Shown in pieces: positions 23,419-33,299 of a DNA stretch of 64,000 nucleotides. The notes beneath the pieces are model-generated. The model was not told where the DNA came from. It ran no database searches and worked only from the letters and a program-made list of their open reading frames with translations. This DNA comes from Chloroflexota bacterium (lineage in GTDB: Bacteria > Chloroflexota > Dehalococcoidia > Lucifugimonadales > UBA3495), in assembly GCA_028873965.1 (NCBI GenBank), contig JAPPMU010000049.1, positions 1-64,000 on the forward strand, in the 5' to 3' direction. The number at the start of each line of letters is the position of its first letter. Within the stretch, counting starts at the first letter, position 1. The position numbers were made by a program, and so were the translations under genes.

Positions 23419-23476
23419 TCAGCCAACGCTGATCGCCGGGCAGCGCGTCTTTCCCTGCGCCGCCTCATGGTTTTGC

Positions 23477-23516
23477 AAAGGGCTTCCGCCATAGCGGAGG
23501 CCCTTTCGCTTTGTTT
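23477..23516 (+). terminator. Terminator hairpin
   Basis: AAAGGGCTTCCGC (23477-23489) pairs with GCGGAGGCCCTTT (23494-23506), with one G-T pair, then CGCTTTGTTT. It may serve the convergent minus-strand gene too. Confidence 0.8.
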
Positions 23517-23521
23517 CCCCG

Positions 23522-23875
23522 TTATTCGATCATCGGCTGCAACAATTCCAGCAACCGTCTCACCTTCGCCAGCTCGTCTTCCACATACTGCGACGACATC
23601 CAATTCTCGTAGAAGTTGACGTGCAGCGCGCTCGCGGCGCCGAACAACGGCTCGATCTCCTGTATTCCAGCTTCTCGCACCAGACGGCTAGCCGTGGCGA
23701 ATAGGGCTCCATGGTTCGTATGGGTCCAGCCACGTTGCTGCGCGACGGCTTTGACCATCTGCGCCGCTGCGTCCCATCCTTTCTCCGAGGCCTGACGCGC
23801 GTCTCCGGCGGCCAGTTCGTCCACTCCCTGCGCCAGCAGTTCCCACGCCGCAGCCTGATACGTTTGCGTTGTCAT
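23522..23875 (-). CDS. PaREP1-like / HEPN-type protein
   Basis: 117 all-helical residues. AWELLAQGVDELAAGDARQASEKGWDAAAQMVKAVAQQRGW followed by THTNHGAL resembles the PaREP1/HEPN superfamily found in Archaea and some Chloroflexota. The R-x4-6-H ribonuclease motif is not clearly present, so activity is uncertain. The gene is alone, divergent from the dehydrogenase gene at 23930. Confidence 0.65.
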   Translation of the reverse strand: MTTQTYQAAAWELLAQGVDELAAGDARQASEKGWDAAAQMVKAVAQQRGWTHTNHGALFATASRLVREAGIQEIEPLFGAASALHVNFYENWMSSQYVEDELAKVRRLLELLQPMIE

Positions 23876-23929
23876 ACTCTGTCCCGGTTACAATATACTC
23901 ACCATCATACCATCGAAGGGTGAAACGCC

Positions 23930-24910
23930 ATGTCGACCCCTCGCGCTTTCGTTACTCGCACTCTGCTTCCCGAGGCTTTGGACATCATCCGGGAGGTTGC
24001 CGACGTGACCGTGTGGCCGGAGGAAACACCGCCACCCGTGGAGGAGTTGCGCCGGCAGGCCGGTTCCTCCGACGGCATTCTCACCACCATAATGGACCGC
24101 GTGGACGCCGACCTGCTGGACGCGGCGCCCAACCTGCGGGCGATCAGCCAGCTGGCGGTGGGCCTGGACAACGTGGACGTCGCCGAGGCGACGCGACGCG
24201 GCATCCCGGTGGGTTACACGCCCGGGGTGCTGGCCAAGTCCACGGCCGACCTGGCCATGGCCCTGCTGCTGGGCGCGGCCCGACGCACGTCCGAAAGCGA
24301 GCGCTGGCTGCGCGGCGGCGGCTGGCAGATCCAGTTTCACCCCACCCACTGGCTGGGGCAGGACGTTCACGATGCCTGCCTGGGGATCGTGGGATTGGGC
24401 CAGATCGGCCGGGAGATCGCCAAACGGGCCCGCGGGTTCGACATGGACATCGTTTACCACTCGCGGACCCGCTACACCGACATGGAAGCAGAGTACGGCG
24501 TGCGGTACGCCGAGTTCCCTGATCTCCTGGGCCAGGCCGATTTCGTCGTGCTCAGCGTGCCCCTGACTCCGCAGACCCATCACCTGATCAGCGGGCCGCA
24601 ACTGGCGCTGATGAAACCCTCGGCCATCCTCATCAACGTGTCGCGCGGGCCGGTGGTCGATCCGGCGGCACTCTACGAGGCGCTGCGCGACGGGCAGATC
24701 GCCCGCGCCGCCCTGGACGTGACCTCTCCGGAACCCATCTCGATGGATGACCCGCTGCTGACCCTGGACAACCTGGTCATCACCCCGCATATCGGCAGCG
24801 CCGCGCTGCCCACACGCCTGAACACGATGAAGCTGGCCGCGCGCAACCTGGTGGCCGGCCTGCGGGGCGAACCCATGGAAGCCTGCGCCAATTCGGAGGC
24901 AACTCCATGA
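23930..24910 (+). CDS. D-isomer-specific 2-hydroxyacid dehydrogenase (glyoxylate/hydroxypyruvate reductase type)
   Basis: 326 residues. The NAD(P) Rossmann motif GIVGLGQIGREIAKRARGF is at about residues 150-168, and catalytic Arg, Glu and His lie in LINVSRGPVVD, ALDVTSPEP and ITPHIGSA. The closest types are GyaR/GRHPR glyoxylate reductases; cofactor preference cannot be fixed. It is cytoplasmic. Its stop overlaps the ATG of the next gene (ATGA at 24907-24910). Confidence 0.93.
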   Translation: MSTPRAFVTRTLLPEALDIIREVADVTVWPEETPPPVEELRRQAGSSDGILTTIMDRVDADLLDAAPNLRAISQLAVGLDNVDVAEATRRGIPVGYTPGVLAKSTADLAMALLLGAARRTSESERWLRGGGWQIQFHPTHWLGQDVHDACLGIVGLGQIGREIAKRARGFDMDIVYHSRTRYTDMEAEYGVRYAEFPDLLGQADFVVLSVPLTPQTHHLISGPQLALMKPSAILINVSRGPVVDPAALYEALRDGQIARAALDVTSPEPISMDDPLLTLDNLVITPHIGSAALPTRLNTMKLAARNLVAGLRGEPMEACANSEATP

Positions 24911-25746
24911 TAAAGGTAGTTTGTTGGAACATCGGCAGAACTCACAAGCCGTTGGAAGATCTCCTAGAAATGGACGCAGACGTGGCGTTGCTGCAGGAAG
25001 TGTATCCTCGCGGGAGAGGCTGGTTAAGTACATGCAAGAATGGCGTCGCAGTCAGTTCGCAGGAGCCCTGGGAGCCATGGCCATACGATTCCTACGACCG
25101 CTGGCCACTAGTGGTGAAATTGTCCGACCGCGTGAAGGTGGAATGGTTCAAGCAGACGGTTCCCACCCGCTGGGTCCAAGACGACGAGATAGCGGTCAGT
25201 GGCATTGGTACTATCGCCGCTGCCAAAATCATCCCGGAGAGTGGCGCAGAGCCGATTATCGCCGTGTCGATGTACGCACGCTGGTTCGAGACAAAACCAA
25301 CTAACGGGACTGGCTGGATTTACCCGGACGCCTCAGCGCATCGCATCGTCTCTGACCTGTCGGTGTTCATCGGCTCATACGACACCTCCACTCACCGCAT
25401 TTTGGCTGCTGGCGACCTCAATGTCTCTTTTTTCAGCTCCGATGCGTTCGACGTCCGAGCTCAAACGATCGTTGACCGGATGAAGGCCCTGGGGTTGGAG
25501 TACATGGGGCCACAATATCCTAACGGCCGGCGCGCTGACCCCATACCGGCACATCTGACGGAAGATTCTCTGGACGTTCCAACCTACCACACGGTGCGGA
25601 ACTCTCCGGCAACTGCCCACGTACAAGTTGACCACGTTTTCGCCTCCCGCGGCTTCCACGAGAGCATCAGAACCCGCGCCCTGAATGGGGTGGACGAATG
25701 GGGTTCCAGCGACCATTGCCGGATACTGATTGAAATTGAGGATTGA
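24907..25746 (+). CDS. Endonuclease/exonuclease/phosphatase-fold protein
   Basis: 279 residues. EEP-fold landmarks are VVCWNIG at the N-terminus, ADVALLQEVY (metal-binding Glu), AAGDLNVSFF, VDHVFASRGF and the terminal WGSSDHCRI (catalytic His). Substrate may be DNA, a phospholipid or a phosphate ester. Codon use is less G+C-rich than in the dehydrogenase gene it overlaps, so it may have been acquired separately. Confidence 0.82.
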   Translation: MIKVVCWNIGRTHKPLEDLLEMDADVALLQEVYPRGRGWLSTCKNGVAVSSQEPWEPWPYDSYDRWPLVVKLSDRVKVEWFKQTVPTRWVQDDEIAVSGIGTIAAAKIIPESGAEPIIAVSMYARWFETKPTNGTGWIYPDASAHRIVSDLSVFIGSYDTSTHRILAAGDLNVSFFSSDAFDVRAQTIVDRMKALGLEYMGPQYPNGRRADPIPAHLTEDSLDVPTYHTVRNSPATAHVQVDHVFASRGFHESIRTRALNGVDEWGSSDHCRILIEIED

Positions 25747-25784
25747 ATGCGCGCAACAGTTGATGGAATTGCGCAGATTTCGGT

Positions 25785-26087
25785 TCATTCCTGTATGACG
25801 GCATCTTTTCCGGCACCTATCAGGTCGTAATAAACGTCAAGCTGGGAGCGTCCGTCCAACTTGGCGAGGAGCGTTACTGCCTCAGAGACGCGCACGGCAT
25901 ACGCGTCGGAGTGCTGCCGTAGCGGTACCAGGATCTCATGTGTCAGTTCATCCTGCTTGCGCGACCACACCATAATCCGGTTGCGCCAGGTTTGCTCATG
26001 AACCCACTGGTGTGCCTTGAGATAAGCACACAGCATGGGCGGTGTTACTCTCCGCAACGCTTCAGAGTCCCTGATTTGCACGTCCAT
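25785..26087 (-). CDS. Small protein of unknown function
   Basis: 100 residues, soluble, predicted helical (LRRVTPPMLCAYLKAHQWVHEQTW, then YAVRVSEAVTLLAKLDGRSQLDVYYDLI). I recognise no family. The size and a defence-poor neighbourhood do not allow an assignment. It lies between two plus-strand genes. Confidence 0.55.
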   Translation of the reverse strand: MDVQIRDSEALRRVTPPMLCAYLKAHQWVHEQTWRNRIMVWSRKQDELTHEILVPLRQHSDAYAVRVSEAVTLLAKLDGRSQLDVYYDLIGAGKDAVIQE

Positions 26088-26232
26088 CGTCGGCCTCCGT
26101 GAATCACAGCAGTTGGCGGAAAATATTCAGCAACCCGTTCTGGTCAACCCCGGCGCCATTCTGCATTATGCTATGATATGCGCTCCAATCGGGGTTGTCC
26201 CCGCCATACGTTCTCCAGGAGTTCCGATTACG

Positions 26233-26541
26233 ATGACCACCCCGACGGTTTCCGTCCAACTTGAAACCCGCGACACCCTGGGCAAGAAGGTCAAAGCGCT
26301 GCGCCGGCAGGGCGTCGTTCCGGTCCATCTCTACGGCAAGGGCGTCGAATCCCGCTCGCTGCAATGCGAGGTTCGCACGCTGCTGCAGGCCATCAGCCGC
26401 GCCGGCGGGGAGTACGGCCAACCACTCCGGGTGACCATCGCCGGCGAATCGGGCGAGTACACCGCCGTTGCTTCGGAGATCCAGTGGCAACCCCGCACCG
26501 GCGACGTTCTTCACGTTGATTTTCGGACCGTCGCTCAATAG
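26233..26541 (+). CDS. rplY: Ribosomal protein bL25, short form
   Basis: 102 residues matching the N-terminal 5S-rRNA-binding domain of bL25/Ctc: VQLETRDTLGKKVKALRRQGVVPVHLYGKG, then LQAISRAGGEYGQPLRV and HVDFRTV. The C-terminal beta domain of long Ctc proteins is absent, as in the E. coli-type short protein. The ATG at 26233 begins the domain directly. A TATGAT -10-like hexamer lies at 26173-26178. Confidence 0.88.
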   Translation: MTTPTVSVQLETRDTLGKKVKALRRQGVVPVHLYGKGVESRSLQCEVRTLLQAISRAGGEYGQPLRVTIAGESGEYTAVASEIQWQPRTGDVLHVDFRTVAQ

Positions 26542-26634
26542 CCGGTCCAAGCTGCTGGCGTCGGCAAGCGCCGCCGTCGCCACCAACCCCAGCCAGGGCC
26601 GATAGAGCCCGCCGCGCCAGCCTGGGAGGCTACC

Positions 26635-27405
26635 ATGTACCTGGTTTTCCTCAGTGAATCCGGCCAGACCGGCCTCAGCGCCGACGATCCCAGCCAGCCG
26701 CATCACGTCCACGCCGGGTTGCTGGTGCAGGAGAGCCAGTACATTTCCATGTCGGGCGAGTACGACGCGCTGGTTCGACGGCACTTCGGCGCCCCCGCCG
26801 GCACCGACGGCGTGCCCAACGAGCTGCGCCCCGGCGACCTCTACCAGGGCAAGGGGTACTTCCGCTCGTGGCGGCCGGAGCGCCGGGGAGAGCTCATCCA
26901 GGATTGCCTGAGCATCCTGATCCGCCGCGAAATCCCGCTGCTGGTGTCATATATCGACAAGGCGCGGTTCCTGAGCGCCAGCAACACGGAGGGCAACTCC
27001 ATCTACGGCAATACCGATCCGTCACAGTTGGCGTTCAGCCGGTTCCTGCTGGCCCTGACGATGTTCCTCGACGAAAACGTCATGGCCCAGATGAACCCCG
27101 ACGACATCATGCAATCGGTGTGGAACGTCAACGACTACGCGATGTTGATGGCAGGGTCGCAGTCGAACTCAATCGCGCTGGGCTTGAGCGAATTCCTGAG
27201 CGAAGAAAACGATTCGGTCACCCCGAATATGTATGACGACCTGATGATCGCCCCGGCCTCCACCAGCGTCGGCGGGCAGCTGGCCTCGCTGTGCGCCTAT
27301 ATCATCCGCCGCTGGCTCCAGCAGCCCCAGGCCGGCCACGGGTACTTCGACGCCCTGCGCGACGGACGGGTCCTGCAGGTGGTGTATCCCTACCAATTCG
27401 ACTGA
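26635..27405 (+). CDS. DUF3800 family protein
   Basis: 256 residues with the DUF3800 outline: the first strand MYLVFLSESGQTG (most members have DESG; here Ser replaces Asp), a middle helix region LAFSRFLLALTMFLDE, NVNDYAMLMAGSQ and the late LQVVDxxxW-like end replaced by LQLADSLC-type QLASLCAYIIRRWL. The fold is RNase H-like and members often occur in mobile or defence settings. The lost first aspartate may mean reduced activity. A terminator follows the gene. Confidence 0.8.
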   Translation: MYLVFLSESGQTGLSADDPSQPHHVHAGLLVQESQYISMSGEYDALVRRHFGAPAGTDGVPNELRPGDLYQGKGYFRSWRPERRGELIQDCLSILIRREIPLLVSYIDKARFLSASNTEGNSIYGNTDPSQLAFSRFLLALTMFLDENVMAQMNPDDIMQSVWNVNDYAMLMAGSQSNSIALGLSEFLSEENDSVTPNMYDDLMIAPASTSVGGQLASLCAYIIRRWLQQPQAGHGYFDALRDGRVLQVVYPYQFD

Positions 27406-27431
27406 CTCGAACTCGAATACGCCAGATAAAA

Positions 27432-27459
27432 GGGACGGGATGCAATCCCGCCCCTCTTT
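27432..27459 (+). terminator. Rho-independent terminator after DUF3800 gene
   Basis: GGGACGGGAT (27432-27441) pairs with ATCCCGCCCC (27445-27454) with one mismatch, loop of three, then TCTTT. Confidence 0.75.
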
Positions 27460-27494
27460 GTTTGGCCAGTGGTTCCCACAACTCGGGGCGAGAT

Positions 27495-28805
27495 TCACAC
27501 GGCCCACTCTCCCATGGATTCACGCTGTATCACCCCATTGTTGACTAGAGCGAATGCGACAACCCGGTCGGAGACTTGAAAGTGGGCGGCGGCGTCATCA
27601 ATGTCATCATCGTTCGGCGGCGCTGGTCCTAGGAAATCCAGCAAATCGCTGATTGGACATAGCATCTCGCGCGCAAAGGCCCGTTGGAATTTCTGGCGAC
27701 TGGTGCGAGCGGCGGTCGCGGGCAGCAGTCGCTCTTCTGGCGGGGCTGCCACCTGATCGCCAATCAGCCGTGCCAGCGTGAAACGTCGGCCGGTCAGATA
27801 ATGCTGATGCAGTGAGATGCTCATGACGTCAGACCCGTCATCGCGCAATCCGACCGACAGCGGCAGTTCGGATTGAGGGCGTTCATCCAGACTGACGCCG
27901 AACAAGTCTGCCAGCGTGCTGGTCTGGATCGGGCCGGACGGCAACCCCCAGATGCCGCGGGCAATCCTGGCCGCCTGCTCGCCGCGCCGCCAGGGGGCAT
28001 CTAAGGGCTTTATTTGATCCCGGTGCTGCTCTCTGATCGTATCGCAAGCGGGCAGCCGCGCCGAGACACCCCGGCCTCTCACTTCGTTTGCCATGGATTC
28101 CAAATGGTCGATGGCGTTGTCTTTGGAGGCGGCTGCAATCTCTTGGATAGCGCCCGCCCCGTATTTGCTGCGTTGTTTCAGCAAGGTCGCTATCAGAGTG
28201 TCTGGGGCTTCGCCGGGGTCGTACCCCAGTCCAGCTTCCAGTTTGCGCAGAGCGTAGAGCTCCGGCTCAGCTCGCTCACGAGCCACTTCGGCCCACAAGT
28301 CAACGAGTTCGGTGTTTTTCCTGGCTTCGGCGGGAAGGCAGTCGATGGTGGTGGCTATGAATTCGTCGACAACACGCTCAAAATCAACCGCCGGTATGAT
28401 ACCCGCATAATCCAGCAAATAACGAATGGGCTCTGCGCTGTTAGGGTCGCCGGCTTTGGTGACAGCCAGAACGGTTTCCCCGTCGCAGCTGAACGTGAGG
28501 TTGGGCCACAGGTAGCCACCGCCGGCGGCGGCCAGATTGTGGCTCATTTGCCAATCAGGGCTTGCCCGACGTTCTTCCGGCTCCCAGCGCAGTCGCCACC
28601 AATTGCCCGCGAACCAGCGGGCCATCCGCGTCATTGACACGCGCACCGACCGGCGGGTTTGGTAGATTTCACCGGCCCGGTCCTCCGCCTCGGTTACGCA
28701 CACTCCGCTGAGCCAGATAGACACCGCCGCCCGGACCGCATCGTCTGCTCCATTCAGCATCTCGCTGTTGAGCAACTCGTGTTCGATTCTAAAGGGCGTG
28801 CTCAT
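27495..28805 (-). CDS. Degenerate ImmA/IrrE-type protein
   Basis: 436 residues. The C-terminal third has the layout of ImmA/IrrE metallopeptidases: RRFTLARLIGDQ (about residues 340-350), then SRQKFQRAFAREMLCP and a helical end. The catalytic HExxH expected in the FTLAHELGH position is lost (ARLIG), so zinc proteolysis is unlikely. The N-terminal 280 residues match nothing I know. The ATG at 28805 lies after GGAG and overlaps the upstream gene by 17 bases, so it is coupled to it. The pair probably acts together; a DNA-damage, phage-response or toxin-antitoxin-type role is conjecture. Confidence 0.65.
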   Translation of the reverse strand: MSTPFRIEHELLNSEMLNGADDAVRAAVSIWLSGVCVTEAEDRAGEIYQTRRSVRVSMTRMARWFAGNWWRLRWEPEERRASPDWQMSHNLAAAGGGYLWPNLTFSCDGETVLAVTKAGDPNSAEPIRYLLDYAGIIPAVDFERVVDEFIATTIDCLPAEARKNTELVDLWAEVARERAEPELYALRKLEAGLGYDPGEAPDTLIATLLKQRSKYGAGAIQEIAAASKDNAIDHLESMANEVRGRGVSARLPACDTIREQHRDQIKPLDAPWRRGEQAARIARGIWGLPSGPIQTSTLADLFGVSLDERPQSELPLSVGLRDDGSDVMSISLHQHYLTGRRFTLARLIGDQVAAPPEERLLPATAARTSRQKFQRAFAREMLCPISDLLDFLGPAPPNDDDIDDAAAHFQVSDRVVAFALVNNGVIQRESMGEWAV

Positions 28806-29226
28806 CGCTGCTCCAGAAAGCCAAGACCTGATCTCGGAAGGGATCATTCAAAGCCAATGGGTAACCGTGGTAGGCCCCCTGGGTTCGATTCTCCAATTGC
28901 GCTTCCAACGGGTACCCGTTTTCATCAACAGCCCACACGTTTTGCGGAAAAGCACCCCGCGTCTGCTCGCTGATCAAATCTCTTTCGATTCCGGCTTTCA
29001 GCAGGCGCATAGCAGTTGACCTGGAGAATATTCCGGCCGCGTCGCACAACGTCTTGTCATCCCGCGGGTCCGCAGGCGGAGTGAGGCCAAAATCTCCGGG
29101 GTTGCTTTTGTGAGCCGGATTGCCCGCGTACGATACCCTCTCCGCGAGGTCAGTCAGGTTTTCAAGTCTGCGGGATTGGCGTATGCGCCGCTTGTTATTA
29201 AACCGGCGGCGTGGGGAGTTGTTCAT
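28789..29226 (-). CDS. Conserved-type partner of the degenerate IrrE protein
   Basis: 145 residues with a basic N-terminus (NNSPRRRFNNKRRIRQSRR) and a compact domain: VSYAGNPAHKSNPGDFGLTPPADPRDDKTLCD, then GIERDLISEQTRGAFPQNVWAVD and LENRTQGAYHGYPLALNDPFRDQV. I recall similar proteins paired with IrrE-like genes but cannot name a family. GGAGAG precedes the ATG at 29226. The upstream frame stays open into secA antisense, but the promoter at 29251-29279 rules out a longer protein. Confidence 0.7.
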   Translation of the reverse strand: MNNSPRRRFNNKRRIRQSRRLENLTDLAERVSYAGNPAHKSNPGDFGLTPPADPRDDKTLCDAAGIFSRSTAMRLLKAGIERDLISEQTRGAFPQNVWAVDENGYPLEAQLENRTQGAYHGYPLALNDPFRDQVLAFWSSDEHAL

Positions 29227-29250
29227 ACAGCTCTCCGTCCTGGGTATGCC

Positions 29251-29279
29251 AGTATAATCGCGCTGGTATGGTGGGTCAA
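29251..29279 (-). promoter_or_regulatory. Strong sigma-70-type promoter of the IrrE-like operon
   Basis: On the minus strand TTGACC (29274-29279), a 17-base spacer and TATACT (29251-29256), 25 bases upstream of the ATG at 29226. It is one of the best promoters in the window. Confidence 0.8.
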
Positions 29280-29443
29280 TTAACAGACGGCGCGGCATAT
29301 AGCGATGCGCCGCGGCGTGCAACCGTTTGCCTGTGCTCCGGTCGGCAATCCGACCGGGGCTTATCAACGTAACCGGGGCATCCTTGCTATACTGGCATGG
29401 CGTTCCTCCTTTTGTCGAAAAGAGGAACGGGTGAGGGGTTCCT

Positions 29444-32086
<2,643 letters not shown>

Positions 32087-32191
32087 CGCGCCCCAAGGCC
32101 AGCGATTCGGTGCGGAGGGGCGGCCCAGACACCCGCTCTTCCCTCCAGCAGGCCGGCCTGGTAGCTTTCACCGTCGAACCGGAGCACAACC

Positions 32192-32413
32192 ATGAACCAG
32201 CTGCTCAAAGAAGCCTTTGACCGAGCCGCCGGCCTTCCTCCCGAAGAACAAGACAGGTTGGCCAAGTTCTTACTGGCAGAACTCGACGCTGATCGAGAGT
32301 GGGACCAACTACTCGCTCTGCCTGAATCCGACCAATTACTGGACCGTCTTGCCGATCAGGCTCTGTCCGAGCATCGGGCAGGAAGGACCCTGCCCCTGCG
32401 TCCCACAGACTAG
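32192..32413 (+). CDS. Small antitoxin-like protein
   Basis: 73 residues: NQLLKEAFDRAAGLPPEEQDRLAKFLLAEL, then a Glu/Asp-rich helical region and an Arg/Pro end. Proteins of this pattern (a PPEEQxxLAxxLLxEL helix) often precede RelE/ParE toxins as antitoxins. No toxin gene follows; the next 50 bases lead to a minus-strand gene, so it may be an orphan. Start ATG 32192 lies after CGGAGCAC. The call is from pattern only. Confidence 0.55.
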   Translation: MNQLLKEAFDRAAGLPPEEQDRLAKFLLAELDADREWDQLLALPESDQLLDRLADQALSEHRAGRTLPLRPTD

Positions 32414-32461
32414 TAGGTATGCGCTCTTTTTCCTGGGGCGCGCTCAAATTGCCCACAAGCC

Positions 32462-32695
32462 CTACTGCCCGCGACGGAACAGCCGGCGCACGAAAGTAAC
32501 CGGCTGCGGTTGCGGCTCCTCCATGGCGATGGGTTTGTTGCGGCCGGACGCCCAGCCTTCCGGGTCGCGCTCGAAGGCGATGCGGCACCCCGGGGCGCAG
32601 AAGTAGTAGGTCTGCCCCTCGTGTTCGCTGGTCCCGCCGTTGGGGTTGTCGGTATCCACCTGCATCAGGCAAATGGGGTCGGTTGCAGTTGCCAT
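32462..32695 (-). CDS. YHS-domain metal-binding protein
   Basis: 77 residues. The YHS domain reads DPICLMQVDTDNP, then YYFCAPGCRIAFERDPEGW, with cysteines placed to bind copper or a similar metal; the end is Pro/Arg-rich. Domains of this kind occur next to or within copper P-type ATPases, and a CopA gene lies 600 bases away on the same strand. AGGAAA precedes the ATG at 32695. A role in copper handling is inferred. Confidence 0.85.
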   Translation of the reverse strand: MATATDPICLMQVDTDNPNGGTSEHEGQTYYFCAPGCRIAFERDPEGWASGRNKPIAMEEPQPQPVTFVRRLFRRGQ

Positions 32696-32711
32696 GTCGA
32701 TTTCCTGCTGA

Positions 32712-33227
32712 TCAGTTGTCGGCGGGCGCGGGTTCAGTCTCTGGCGGGAGCGTGAACACGGCCTGGCCGTTGGCATTGTGCGTGTGATTGACCAGAGCCA
32801 GCATCAATTGCTGATGGCTGTGGCGAATCCCCCTCAAAACTTCATCCTTGGAGTCGGTAATCTCTTTTCGCAGCCTTGCTTCGGTAGCGGCGATTTCTTG
32901 CCGCAGCCTTGCTTCGGTGGCGGCGATTTCTTGTCGCAGCTTGGCTTCGGTGGCGGCGATTTCTTGTCGCAGCTTGGCTTCGGTGGCGGCGATTTCTTGT
33001 CGCAGCTTGGCTTCGGTGTTGAGGATTTCCAGCTTTACATTCGCGACATCCTCTTTGAGTTCCACCTTGTTGGCGGCCACCTCACCGCGGAGGGCGTTGG
33101 ACTCTTCACGCGATGGAAGCCGACCAACGCGGAATGCCATGAGAGCCAGAGCCGCTACGATGAGGCCCTGGCTGCCGATAATTGCGACTATTATCGGCAT
33201 TAGACTGTTGGCGTCTGCCGTTTCCAT
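32712..33227 (-). CDS. Membrane-anchored coiled-coil protein with HxH tail (paralog C)
   Basis: About 171 residues: a transmembrane helix (PIIVAIIGSQGLIVAALALMAF), a coiled coil with five exact or near-exact 11-residue repeats LRQEIAATEAK, then VLRGIRHSHQQLMLALVNHTH and GQAVFTLPPE at the end. The C-terminal NHTH motif matches NHSH and NHNH of paralogs A and B. The ATG at 33227 begins the protein just before the membrane helix; an upstream ATG at 33242 is possible. It sits between the YHS and copper-ATPase genes. Function unknown. Confidence 0.8.
   Translation of the reverse strand: METADANSLMPIIVAIIGSQGLIVAALALMAFRVGRLPSREESNALRGEVAANKVELKEDVANVKLEILNTEAKLRQEIAATEAKLRQEIAATEAKLRQEIAATEARLRQEIAATEARLRKEITDSKDEVLRGIRHSHQQLMLALVNHTHNANGQAVFTLPPETEPAPADN
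32871..33018 (-). repeat. 33-bp tandem repeat in paralog C
   Basis: Four to five units of 33 bases (TCTTGTCGCAGCTTGGCTTC core on the plus strand), the last three almost identical. It encodes the LRQEIAATEAK repeat. Confidence 0.9.
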
Positions 33228-33299
33228 GACGCATTCCTTCATCCTAGTAAGCGATTTTTCAAGCCGATTGTACCAGCATTGCAACACCCTGCGTGCCAT

